DNA of 9,163 nt from an uncultured Methylococcaceae bacterium (GTDB lineage Bacteria > Pseudomonadota > Gammaproteobacteria > Methylococcales > Methylomonadaceae), in contig CAIUYS010000576.1 in the NCBI GenBank assembly GCA_903903365.1, forward strand, positions 1 to 9,163, written 5' to 3'. Below are positions 1-6,307 of the stretch, piece after piece (positions within the stretch are counted from its first letter, which is position 1; each line of letters begins with the position of its first letter). A model generated the notes under the pieces. The model ran no database searches and was not told the origin of the DNA. It saw only the letters and a program-made list of their open reading frames with translations. Position numbers and translations under genes: made by a program.

Positions 1-163
1 CTACTCCCGCATTACCGGTTGCACCTTTCAATCCTTGTGCGCCTGCCGGGCCTCTGGGTCCAGCAGGACCTGTCGCGCCCGTCAGAGCTTCTGCCACCGA
101 TAAGTTGAGCGTCAACAAAGTGACTGCAAGCGCTGTTAATTGTCTTTTTGTGCAGGTTTTCAT
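1..163 (-). CDS. secreted collagen-like (Gly-X-Y) protein, N-terminal part
   Basis: The gene runs off the left edge; 54 codons are visible from an ATG at 161-163. The N-terminus is a typical Sec signal: basic residues K2, K6 and R7, a hydrophobic core from about residue 9 to 23, and an A-E-A cleavage site near residues 24-26. From Gly29 every third residue is glycine through Gly53 (GAT, GPA, GPR, GPA, GAQ, GLK, GAT, GNA), which is collagen triplet periodicity. Bacterial collagen-like proteins generally form extracellular or surface-attached triple helices, so an exported structural or adhesive protein is likely. The C-terminal domain, which would show how it trimerises or anchors, lies outside the window. 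The Shine-Dalgarno is weak (CCGAGA about 12 bases upstream). A second ATG at 168-170 is in another frame. The product class is fairly certain; the precise role is unknown. Confidence 0.8.
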   Translation of the reverse strand, partial: MKTCTKRQLTALAVTLLTLNLSVAEALTGATGPAGPRGPAGAQGLKGATGNAGV

Positions 164-259
164 AGGTCATTATCTCGGTTTATAAAAAATAATACATTTA
201 ATACAAAATATCATATTTTAAAATTGCAACAATAACATATCATATTCCGTTATTTTGTC

Positions 260-289
260 ATTATATTAATTGTTTTAATTGTGTTACAA
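260..289 (-). promoter_or_regulatory. candidate sigma-70 promoter for the collagen-like gene
   Basis: Read on the minus strand there is TTGTAA (284-289), an 18-base spacer and a perfect TATAAT (260-265). Transcription would start near 253, giving a leader of about 90 bases before the ATG at 163. The surrounding 180-300 region is very AT-rich, so chance matches are easy. Confidence 0.4.
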
Positions 290-321
290 AAAATGATTGA
301 ACGCTGCGGATGGCAATAGCT

Positions 322-354
322 GGATGGGATGGGATGGGATGGGATGGGATGGGA
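322..354. repeat. (GGGAT)n simple-sequence array, G-quadruplex capable
   Basis: Five perfect GGGAT units occupy 326-350, flanked by partial units GGAT (322-325) and GGGA (351-354). This gives six G-triplets separated by two-base AT loops on the plus strand. Four G3 runs with short loops are the usual requirement for an intramolecular quadruplex. The array is about 33 bases upstream of the candidate -35 box of the minus-strand collagen-like gene. A five-base unit can gain or lose copies by slippage. Confidence 0.9.
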
Positions 355-406
355 AATTTTACTGCATTTAATCAGTAAATTAGCTTACATTATTGAGGTT
401 GTTGGT

Positions 407-466
407 ATGATCACAAGATTGAATAGCGCCTATGCAAGCCAACAATCCATGGGTCAACCGCAATAG
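407..466 (+). other. very short ORF with good ribosome binding site, possibly a decayed gene start
   Basis: An ATG at 407 is preceded by GAGG at 395-398 with an eight-base gap, a good Shine-Dalgarno arrangement. The frame closes with TAG after 19 codons (MITRLNSAYASQQSMGQPQ). The same frame continues with few stops up to about 630 but matches no family I recognise. The overlapping longer ORF from 432 has no ribosome binding site and unconvincing composition. This could be the head of a decayed gene, a leader peptide, or chance. Confidence 0.2.
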
Positions 467-720
467 AAAATCGGTTTTTTGGTGCCGCGAAGGTCAGCTA
501 TGGGCAAAGAACCTGACGTTGATTTACAGTAACCGTCTGGCAACTATTGGCCTTTATTCCTCTCACGCCGCAGTGTTCACTATCGATTCTATGTCTGCTT
601 CAGGACTAATGCCAGATTTTTGATGCTTTGGTAGGTGTTAATGTCGAAAATGTTTGCGCCATGCAAAAGCGCCTTTGGCTATAGTAAGACTGAGACTTTC
701 TACCCAACTGCCCGTCTTTT
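467..720. other. no supportable gene
   Basis: Between the short ORF and the end of the Hsp70 gene I see no protein family signature on either strand, no tRNA-like fold and no clear terminator. Frames here are short and interrupted. Base composition resembles coding DNA more than the AT-rich 180-300 stretch does, so decayed coding sequence is possible. Confidence 0.4.
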
Positions 721-1992
721 TTAATGCTCCCCTAAATAATATCGTCTTGCATCACACGCCAAGCCAAAGCCAACACTTGATAAGCGATTGCCGTCAGAAA
801 TATCGGCGTGTGGAAAAATACGCCGCGTTATATTTTGCAGCATCGGCATGGCGGTGCCGCCACCCGTCAAGATAACCAGAGCCACATCGGCTGTTTTTAC
901 GCCCGCCATCACCACGCAGTTATTAATCGTGTCCTGGATGTTCTCAATACTTCCAGCGATACACGCTTCGAATTGTTCACGCTCTACCTTCGAGTGCAAA
1001 CCGGCTTCAATAAAAGCAAGATCCGCTGTTGTTTGGTCGCATGCGCTCAGTTGAATTTTGGTATCTTCAACAATAGACATCAAGGTGTGTCCCAGCTCTT
1101 CCTCGACAATGGACAGCAATCTATGGGTAAGGACTTTATCATTGGATTGACTAATTAACATCCTTAAATCCCGTTTATATTTTCGCGTGTACATACACTG
1201 AATTTTGCTCAATTCGGCAAGATCAAAAAACGGCGTTATGGGGAAACCCAGACCTTTGGAACCCCAAAAAGAACCCAGCCCCAATAAAGGCATAAAACAG
1301 GTCAGACTTAAAGCTCGGTCAAAATCATTACCGCCCATTCTAATCCCGGCATTAGCAAGAATATCCTCTTGGCGATCCGGTTTTTTGATATAACGCTCCG
1401 ACAAACGCATTATCGTAAAATCGGATGTACCGCCCCCAATATCCATAACGACGGCTAAACGTTCGGTATTGCCCATGGTTAATTCATGCGCAAATGCGGC
1501 GGCAATGGGCTCATATTGAAAGCGGATATCTTTAAAACCGGCGGCGGTAAATATGGCTTCGAGTTGGCCTTCTGCTTCCTTGTCGGCCTTGTCATTGCCA
1601 TCGACAAAATGTACCGGCCTGCCTGCGACAACCGTGTTGATTTCTTGGTCGGCCACTAATTCGGCCTTATTTTTTATACTCTCAACAAAGGGGCCAATAA
1701 TATGCTCAAATTGTGTTTTTCTACCACCGATAATCGTGCCTTCTTTCATAAGAGACGTTCCAAGCACCCGCTTAAAACTTCTCATAAACCGGCCCTCTTC
1801 TCTGGCGACATAAGCATTAATCGCTTTACGGCCAAATAAAACCGGTTGATTTTCTTGCGGAAAAAAAATAGTCGAGGGGATGGTTAAATGCCGGTCTTCT
1901 ACCGGCACCAAAATTATTGGCTCATGATTGCCCTTGGCAATAGCGACCGTCGTGTTGGACGTTCCAAAATCAATTCCACATGTAATGTCCAT
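721..1992 (-). CDS. yegD: YegD-like Hsp70-family protein (actin-fold ATPase, putative chaperone)
   Basis: Hsp70/actin-fold ATPase of the YegD type, a cytoplasmic Hsp70 relative whose client is not established. From the chosen start (423 aa) it shows the phosphate-1 loop IDFGTSNTTVA near residues 7-17, a GRPVHF segment near 124, the FQYEPIAAA helix near 158-166, the phosphate-2 loop VVMDIGGGTSDFT near 181-193, GGNDFDRAL near 220-228, and the adenosine motif LTGGGTAMPM near 375-384. FQYEP, GGNDxDxAL and FMPLLGxG agree with my memory of E. coli YegD. It ends at the ATPase domain, with no room for the DnaK substrate-binding domain. I start at ATG 1990-1992 (MDITCGIDFGT), preceded by CAGGGAACG, because Hsp70 domains begin directly at this strand. 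Upstream ATGs at 2019 and 2070 would add 9 or 26 residues unlike the family. It is divergent from the thiolation genes; no functional link is proven. Confidence 0.9.
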   Translation of the reverse strand: MDITCGIDFGTSNTTVAIAKGNHEPIILVPVEDRHLTIPSTIFFPQENQPVLFGRKAINAYVAREEGRFMRSFKRVLGTSLMKEGTIIGGRKTQFEHIIGPFVESIKNKAELVADQEINTVVAGRPVHFVDGNDKADKEAEGQLEAIFTAAGFKDIRFQYEPIAAAFAHELTMGNTERLAVVMDIGGGTSDFTIMRLSERYIKKPDRQEDILANAGIRMGGNDFDRALSLTCFMPLLGLGSFWGSKGLGFPITPFFDLAELSKIQCMYTRKYKRDLRMLISQSNDKVLTHRLLSIVEEELGHTLMSIVEDTKIQLSACDQTTADLAFIEAGLHSKVEREQFEACIAGSIENIQDTINNCVVMAGVKTADVALVILTGGGTAMPMLQNITRRIFPHADISDGNRLSSVGFGLACDARRYYLGEH

Positions 1993-2200
1993 CGTTCCCT
2001 GTTTTTTGAGTGTCTTCATTCTAAATTTTATTGTGATTGAATCCCTTATATAACAAACAATCCGGGACATACGCAGGCATTAATAATGGGTCTTTCTTTA
2101 TCAGTCAGCACGACAATACGGCCCGGTTACATTTTTATAGACTGACCTATTAGAAGTACTGCTATAACAGAAGTTGAAGCCATAAAAGAAAATAACTGGG

Positions 2201-2206
2201 TATAAT
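2201..2206 (+). promoter_or_regulatory. -10 box for the PP-loop gene
   Basis: A perfect TATAAT lies 28 bases before the ATG at 2234. TTGAAG at 2174-2179 is the best -35-like match, but its 21-base spacer is too long for a standard sigma-70 promoter. A weak -35 box or an activator is possible. An AAAGGTG ribosome binding site follows just before the ATG. Confidence 0.45.
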
Positions 2207-2233
2207 AGCAAAATTTTTAAGTACAAAGGTGTT

Positions 2234-3277
2234 ATGAGTCGACAAAGAAAAGCAGTGGCCTTGATTTCCGGTGGTCTGGATTCAATGCTGGCGGCAAAAA
2301 TAGTCATGGAACAAGGCGTTCATGTTGAAGGCATTAATTTTTTTACGGGTTTTTGTGTAGAAGGCCATACGCACGCCATTCGTGAAAACGACAAAGCCAA
2401 GCCCAAGCGTAATAATGCCTTATGGGTTGCCGAACAGTTAGGCATAAAACTGCATATTGTTGATGTAGTTGAAGAATATAAAAAAGTACTGATTAATCCC
2501 AAGCACGGTTATGGCACACACATGAATCCTTGCCTGGATTGCAAAATTTTCATGGTTAATAAAGCCAAACAATGGATCGTTGAAAACGATTTTGACTTTA
2601 TTATTACCGGTGAAGTCATCGGCCAACGCCCCATGTCACAAACCAAATCAAAAATGCCCATCGTGTCAAAACAGTCAGGTGCTGATGATTTATTGTTGCG
2701 TCCCATGTGTGCCAAGAATCTACCCGCAACCCGCCCGGAGATTGAAGGTTGGGTCGATAGAGAAAAGTTATGTGATATTACCGGGCGTTCACGCAAGCCA
2801 CAAATGGCAATGGCCGAGAAATTTGGTATTGATGATTATTCTCAACCGGCGGGGGGTTGCTGTTTTTTGACGGACAAATACTATTCGGCAAGACTGGTCG
2901 ATTTATGGAAAGCTCAGGGTAGCAAAGATTACGAACTGGATGACGTGATGTTGTTAAAAGTGGGTCGACATATCAGACCCGAAAAGCATTTTAAATTGAT
3001 TATCGCCCGGGAAGAAGGTGAAGGACGCTTTTTGGAGGGCTATAAAAAAGAGTTTACCAGTATGCATTGCTTAAGCCATACCGGGCCATTAGCCTTGATT
3101 GACGGAATAACTTCTGCCGAGGATTTATATTTGGCCGCCAGAATTGTTGCCCGCTACGGTCAGGGTCGCCATGCCGAACAAGTCGATATTAAGATCAGGG
3201 ACAAAGAGGGATCGGAAAGAACGCTTCAAGTTAAGCCGTTAACAAACGAAGAAATACCCAAGGAATGGTATGTGTGA
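2234..3277 (+). CDS. ThiI/MnmA-like PP-loop RNA thiolation enzyme with NFACT-R-like C-terminus
   Basis: PP-loop ATPase of the tRNA thiouridylase group, 347 aa. The pyrophosphate loop SGGLDS is at residues 12-17. NPCLDCK at 98-104 gives a C100-x-x-C103 pair whose second Cys aligns with the MnmA NPDxxC cysteine. GGCCFLTD at 207-214 supplies Cys209/Cys210, where MnmA has its second catalytic cysteine. Enzymes of this group adenylate a uridine and replace oxygen with sulfur; a CxxC plus a third Cys may also hold a [4Fe-4S] cluster, as in TtuA. No THUMP domain precedes the PP loop, unlike ThiI. Residues ~225-330 (LKVGRHIR, KLIIAREEGEG) resemble the NFACT-R RNA-binding domain. Automated annotation often calls such proteins tRNA methyltransferase, which is misleading. 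The start is supported by AAAGGTG. The next gene is a TusA sulfur carrier, matching a predicted NFACT-R/TusA tRNA 4-thiouridylation pathway. The target base is unproven. Confidence 0.82.
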   Translation: MSRQRKAVALISGGLDSMLAAKIVMEQGVHVEGINFFTGFCVEGHTHAIRENDKAKPKRNNALWVAEQLGIKLHIVDVVEEYKKVLINPKHGYGTHMNPCLDCKIFMVNKAKQWIVENDFDFIITGEVIGQRPMSQTKSKMPIVSKQSGADDLLLRPMCAKNLPATRPEIEGWVDREKLCDITGRSRKPQMAMAEKFGIDDYSQPAGGCCFLTDKYYSARLVDLWKAQGSKDYELDDVMLLKVGRHIRPEKHFKLIIAREEGEGRFLEGYKKEFTSMHCLSHTGPLALIDGITSAEDLYLAARIVARYGQGRHAEQVDIKIRDKEGSERTLQVKPLTNEEIPKEWYV

Positions 3278-3367
3278 GGTTAAAGGTACAAGGTACAAGG
3301 CGAAAGGGATTGGTTTTTTGCCATTCGCACTTTGCCTAGGCACCTTGAACCTTGCCCCCTTTAACCT
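3277..3367. repeat. long imperfect inverted repeat between the PP-loop gene and tusA
   Basis: AGGTTAAAGG (3277-3286) pairs perfectly with CCTTTAACCT (3358-3367). CAAGGTACAAGG (3289-3300) pairs with CCTTGAACCTTG (3343-3354) with one mismatch, and GCGAA (3300-3304) can pair with TTCGC (3325-3329). The arm is built from AAGG-spaced units (GGTTAAAGG, TACAAGG twice, GCGAAAGG). It fills almost the whole gap and starts on the last base of the upstream stop codon. No U-run follows, so it is not a typical terminator. It may be a mobile-repeat remnant or an RNA-processing hairpin. Confidence 0.75.
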
Positions 3368-3384
3368 TTCACCTGCCCTTATAA

Positions 3385-3612
3385 ATGATTAAAGAAACCC
3401 TAAATGCACGGCGTCTACTCTGTCCGTTGCCTGTTATACGCACCCAGGATAAGGTTAAACAACTTAAAGCGGGCGACCAGTTGGAAGTTATTTGCACTGA
3501 CCCCGGTGTTATGCAGGATATTCCTACGTGGTGTCGTATTAATGGTCATAAAGTATTGGAAACCAAAGTCTGCGATCATGAATACAGCATTACTCTTGAA
3601 GTCGGCGCGTAA
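3385..3612 (+). CDS. tusA: TusA-family sulfur carrier protein
   Basis: Small cytoplasmic sulfurtransferase of 75 aa, the normal TusA length. The signature CPLP is at residues 13-16, with Cys13 the persulfide-carrying cysteine, and the conserved DPGVMQDIPTWC follows at 39-50. Members accept sulfur from cysteine desulfurases or rhodaneses and hand it to RNA thiolation, molybdopterin or sulfur-oxidation enzymes. The PP-loop neighbour upstream is the likeliest acceptor. Whether this is the cell's only TusA cannot be told, so the symbol denotes the family. No clear Shine-Dalgarno precedes the ATG; instead TATAA directly abuts it, so the start may rely on coupling or leaderless translation, but no other in-frame start fits. 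The stop shares its last base with the next start codon. Three further cysteines (37, 50, 63) are present. Confidence 0.87.
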   Translation: MIKETLNARRLLCPLPVIRTQDKVKQLKAGDQLEVICTDPGVMQDIPTWCRINGHKVLETKVCDHEYSITLEVGA

Positions 3613-4766
3613 TGGCTGAAATCCTTAACGCTGCAAAAATGGATCAACTAAAAGCCAGAGCCAGCTATGTGGGCGCTGCGGTTAATGTTTTTCAGACACT
3701 GCTCAAAATCAGTTTTGGCATTCTGGGACAATCAGCGGCGTTAATCGCTGACGGCATTCATTCCTTATCGGATTTACTCAGTGATCTTTTAGTGATTATT
3801 GCAGTTAGGTTGGGCAGCCGCGAAGCAGATCATGATCATCCTTATGGGCATCGCCGTTTTGAAACCATCGCTACCGTTATTTTAGGCGTCAGTTTAATTG
3901 CCATTGGCGGAGCCATTACCTGGTCGGTGATGAATCGAATGGCACACCCTGACCATCTCCCGGTACCCAATGAGTTAGGCATGAGCGTTGCTGCGCTGTC
4001 CATTTTGGTAAATGAATGGCTGTATCAATACACCAAACGCATTGCTAAAAAAACCCGCTCCAAATTATTAATGGCCAATGCGTGGCATCAGCGCAGTGAC
4101 GCCATTTCATCGATTGTCGTATTATTTGGCATAGGCGCTGTTATCTTGGGTTATCCATTGGCCGATGCCATTGCGGCCATTGTGGTGGCATTAATGGTTG
4201 CGAAAATTGGCTTGGGTCTGGTTCTGGAGAGCATCAAAGAATTGGTTGATACCTCATTACCGCCCAAACTAATCTCCGAAATTCGCAAAACCATCATGGC
4301 TATTGATGGCGTTGAAGGCATTCATTTATTAAGAACCCGGCAAATGGGCGAGGACGCCTTGATTGATGCCCATATCGTTGTTGATCCGCGCATCACCGTT
4401 TCCGAAGGTCATAGCATCGGCGATACCGTCAGGGATGAATTAATCAGTCGTTTTGATGATGTCATGGATGTCTTGGTGCATGTTGATCCTGAAGATGATG
4501 AAGGTTTATTTGAATCCGGAAAACCGCTTACCCGCGCAGATGTTCAGGTATTATTGGACAAGTATCTGGTGGAGTTTAAAACAGCGATAGAAGATTTTAG
4601 AATCCATTACTTAAACGGACAAATTGAAGTCGAAGTTATTTTACCGTTTGCCCTTAGCCAACAACCGCACTTATTAGCGGCGCTAAAAAAGCAATGCAAA
4701 CGCATGAAGACAAGGGTAAGAAAAATTAAAAACGTCACCCTATTTTTTAAACACAATGAGGATTAA
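3612..4766 (+). CDS. cation diffusion facilitator (CDF) family metal transporter, zinc-type site
   Basis: Inner-membrane divalent metal/proton antiporter of 384 aa. Six membrane segments can be drawn at about 18-38, 43-66, 85-107, 121-140, 162-180 and 182-206. The transport-site residues are H50-xxx-D54 in TM2 and H159-xxx-D163 in TM5. His at the TM2 position is typical of zinc/cadmium CDFs rather than Mn/Fe members. HPYGHRRFE at 76-84 is the family loop motif. A ZT-dimer domain follows at ~215-293 (GVEGIHLLRTR, AHIVVDP, VLVHVDPE). An extra ~90-residue C-terminal region (295-384) has a second alpha/beta pattern (DFRIHYLNGQIEVEVILPF) that shorter CDFs such as YiiP lack. The start overlaps the tusA stop (TAATG), indicating translational coupling. 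Why a metal exporter sits with thiolation genes is unclear; thiol or Fe-S metal protection is a guess. Confidence 0.88.
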   Translation: MAEILNAAKMDQLKARASYVGAAVNVFQTLLKISFGILGQSAALIADGIHSLSDLLSDLLVIIAVRLGSREADHDHPYGHRRFETIATVILGVSLIAIGGAITWSVMNRMAHPDHLPVPNELGMSVAALSILVNEWLYQYTKRIAKKTRSKLLMANAWHQRSDAISSIVVLFGIGAVILGYPLADAIAAIVVALMVAKIGLGLVLESIKELVDTSLPPKLISEIRKTIMAIDGVEGIHLLRTRQMGEDALIDAHIVVDPRITVSEGHSIGDTVRDELISRFDDVMDVLVHVDPEDDEGLFESGKPLTRADVQVLLDKYLVEFKTAIEDFRIHYLNGQIEVEVILPFALSQQPHLLAALKKQCKRMKTRVRKIKNVTLFFKHNED

Positions 4767-4769
4767 TTC

Positions 4770-5984
4770 ATGGCAGTAGGACAGTGTGATTTTCCAAACA
4801 TGCTTAACATCGCTGGAATAGCGCTAGGCACAACCTGTGCCGGTATCAAGCAAACCATTAAAGATGATCTTTTAGTCATTCAAATGGCCGAACACTCAAC
4901 CTGTGCCGCCGTGTTTACCCAAAACGCATTTTGTGCCGCGCCAGTCCATGTTGCAAAAACCAATCTGGCTCACCAACCCCGCTGGTTGCTGATTAATTCG
5001 GGTAATGCCAACGCCGGAACCGGTACACAGGGTATGCAGGATGCATTGCTTTCTTGTACTGAATTGGAAAAAGTCGTAGGTGGCGAGACCAATCAAGTGT
5101 TGCCTTTTTCTACGGGTGTAATTGGACAACCGTTGCCGGTCGCCAAAATTATAGCAGCTTTACCCGCTGCTATAAAAAACCTGTCACTGTCTAATTGGGA
5201 CAAAGCTGCGCGTGCGATTATGACCACGGACACCTTTCCTAAAGGCGTTTCTAAAACCATTACCCTGTCAGGACAGCCCGTCACCATTAACGGCATTTCC
5301 AAAGGCGCCGGTATGATTCAGCCCAATATGGCGACCATGCTGGGCTTTATGGCCACCGATGCAAAAATTAACCAGACACTATTGCAGAACTGTTTGGCCT
5401 TGGCTGTTGAACAATCGTTTAATCGCATCACTGTGGACGGCGACACCTCGACCAATGATGCCTGTGTGTTGATGGCAAGCGGTTGTTCAGCGGCACCGGA
5501 AATTACTGCGGACACTGAAAATTATGCCCTTTTTGCCGATGCAGTGATGGATGTTTGCAAACAACTGGCAGAAGCCATTGTTCGGGATGGCGAAGGTGCA
5601 ACCAAATTAATTCGTATCGTTGTTAAAGAAGCGTTGCACAATGAAGAAGCCGTGCGGGTCGGTAAAACCATCGCCCATTCACCGTTGGTAAAAACCGCTT
5701 TTTTTGCCAGCGACCCTAACTGGGGACGCATTCTTGCCGCCGTGGGTCGTTCCGGTGTCGAAAATATGGTACTGGAAAACGTGCAGATTTATTTAGACGA
5801 TGTTTGCATCGTTAAAAACGGTGGCCGTGATGATAAGTACACCGAAGAAGCCGGACAACAAGTCATGAACCAGGAAGAAATCACCGTCACCGTTAAGCTC
5901 GGTCGTGGCATCGCCGTCCAGGAAGTTTTAACCTGCGACCTTTCCTATGACTATGTAAAAATCAACGCCGAATATAGGACTTAG
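4770..5984 (+). CDS. argJ: ArgJ: glutamate N-acetyltransferase / amino-acid acetyltransferase
   Basis: Arginine biosynthesis enzyme of 404 aa, the usual length. It transfers acetyl from N-acetylornithine to glutamate, recycling the acetyl group; bifunctional members also make acetylglutamate from acetyl-CoA. Like all members it should self-cleave within GAGMIQPNMATMLGF (179-193), with Thr189 becoming the N-terminal nucleophile of the beta chain. STGVIG at 114-119 supplies the oxyanion-hole Thr-Gly pair; VDGDTSTND, DPNWGRI and the C-terminal NAEYRT are further signatures. A strong GAGGA at 4758-4762, seven bases before the ATG, fixes the start. The gene lies three bases after the CDF stop, so it is probably co-transcribed but independently and efficiently translated. 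In Pseudomonas and relatives argJ also lies near a MutT-ThiE gene, as here. Intact, with no missing key residue seen. Confidence 0.96.
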   Translation: MAVGQCDFPNMLNIAGIALGTTCAGIKQTIKDDLLVIQMAEHSTCAAVFTQNAFCAAPVHVAKTNLAHQPRWLLINSGNANAGTGTQGMQDALLSCTELEKVVGGETNQVLPFSTGVIGQPLPVAKIIAALPAAIKNLSLSNWDKAARAIMTTDTFPKGVSKTITLSGQPVTINGISKGAGMIQPNMATMLGFMATDAKINQTLLQNCLALAVEQSFNRITVDGDTSTNDACVLMASGCSAAPEITADTENYALFADAVMDVCKQLAEAIVRDGEGATKLIRIVVKEALHNEEAVRVGKTIAHSPLVKTAFFASDPNWGRILAAVGRSGVENMVLENVQIYLDDVCIVKNGGRDDKYTEEAGQQVMNQEEITVTVKLGRGIAVQEVLTCDLSYDYVKINAEYRT

Positions 5985-5997
5985 GGGTAGGTTAAAA

Positions 5998-6020
5998 GTG
6001 CAAAGCTAAAGGGATTGCAC
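5998..6020 (+). repeat. short hairpin related to the 6246-6300 element
   Basis: GTGCAA (5998-6003) pairs with TTGCAC (6015-6020). The inner AGCTAAAGGGATTGCAC (6004-6020) matches 6281-6297 at 16 of 17 positions. The preceding AGGTTAAA and following AAAGGGATTG also recall the repeat at 3277-3314. Confidence 0.55.
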
Positions 6021-6040
6021 CTCAAGCCACTAACCTTAAT

Positions 6041-6140
6041 GAAGCGTGACGGGGTTTGCAACCCCGTCATTCACGTTTTGAAATCTATTAAAGTTTTCAA
6101 ACGTTTCGGTCGGGGTTAAAAACCCCGACCGGCATCGGAG
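6041..6140 (+). repeat. triple-hairpin repeat, copy 1
   Basis: A ~100-base unit beginning GAAGCGTGACGGGG and ending GGCATCGGAG. It has three stem-loops: ACGGGGTT-TGC-AACCCCGT (6049-6067), a middle one pairing ACGTTTTGAAA with TTTTCAAACGT with one bulged T (about 6073-6103), and CGGTCGGGGTT-AAA-AACCCCGACCG (6107-6131). The unit starts 57 bases after the argJ stop. The last stem is not followed by a U-run. Confidence 0.93.
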
Positions 6141-6148
6141 AAGCCACT

Positions 6149-6249
6149 GAGGCGTGACGGGGGTTTGCAACCCCGTCATTCACGTTTTGAAATTTATTGA
6201 AGTTTTCAAACGTTCCGGTCGGGGTTAAAAACCCCGACCGGCATCGGAG
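6149..6249 (+). repeat. triple-hairpin repeat, copy 2
   Basis: Second copy, differing from copy 1 by a few substitutions and one extra G in the first stem (6157-6176). The third stem is a perfect 12-bp hairpin with an AAA loop (CCGGTCGGGGTT paired to AACCCCGACCGG, 6215-6241). It begins 108 bases after the start of copy 1. Confidence 0.93.
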
Positions 6250-6300
6250 TAAAACCGCTTTAGCTGTTTTTACAGGCAATAGCTAAAGCGATTGCACTCC
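6246..6300 (+). repeat. 55-base palindromic element between copies 2 and 3
   Basis: Arms 6246-6265 and 6281-6300 are inverted copies matching at 17 of 20 positions (GGAGT, variable five, CGCTTTAGCT), with a 15-base loop containing TTTACAGGCAA. The left arm overlaps the end of triple-hairpin copy 2. A related half-element lies at 8175-8211 and a fragment at 5998-6020. The dispersed occurrence and symmetry suggest a small repetitive palindrome family distinct from the triple-hairpin unit. Confidence 0.85.
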
Positions 6301-6307
6301 AGCTTCT

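Noticed and set aside
432..623. 63-residue plus-strand ORF
   Set aside because: No ribosome binding site, no recognisable motif, and it overlaps a better-initiated frame at 407. Composition does not look like a folded protein.
1993..2070. N-terminal extension of the Hsp70 protein
   Set aside because: The 26 extra residues have no family match and no good Shine-Dalgarno, while ATG 1990-1992 has CAGGGA and begins right at the ATPase fold.
2101..2147. TCAGTC / GACTGA inverted repeat in the divergent promoter region
   Set aside because: Only six base pairs with a loop of about 35 bases; easily due to chance.
2101..2307. Minus-strand 68-residue ORF overlapping the start of the PP-loop gene
   Set aside because: It lies antisense across a promoter and a confident coding start, with no family signature.
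6107..6140. GC-rich hairpin as an intrinsic terminator for argJ
   Set aside because: The stem is strong but is followed by GCATCGGAG rather than a U-run, and the same stem recurs in three repeat copies.
6097..6279. 60-residue minus-strand ORF in the repeat region
   Set aside because: It is translated from the repeats themselves and its peptide is internally repetitive (GVFNPDRN/TPTGTF), an artefact of the repeat units.
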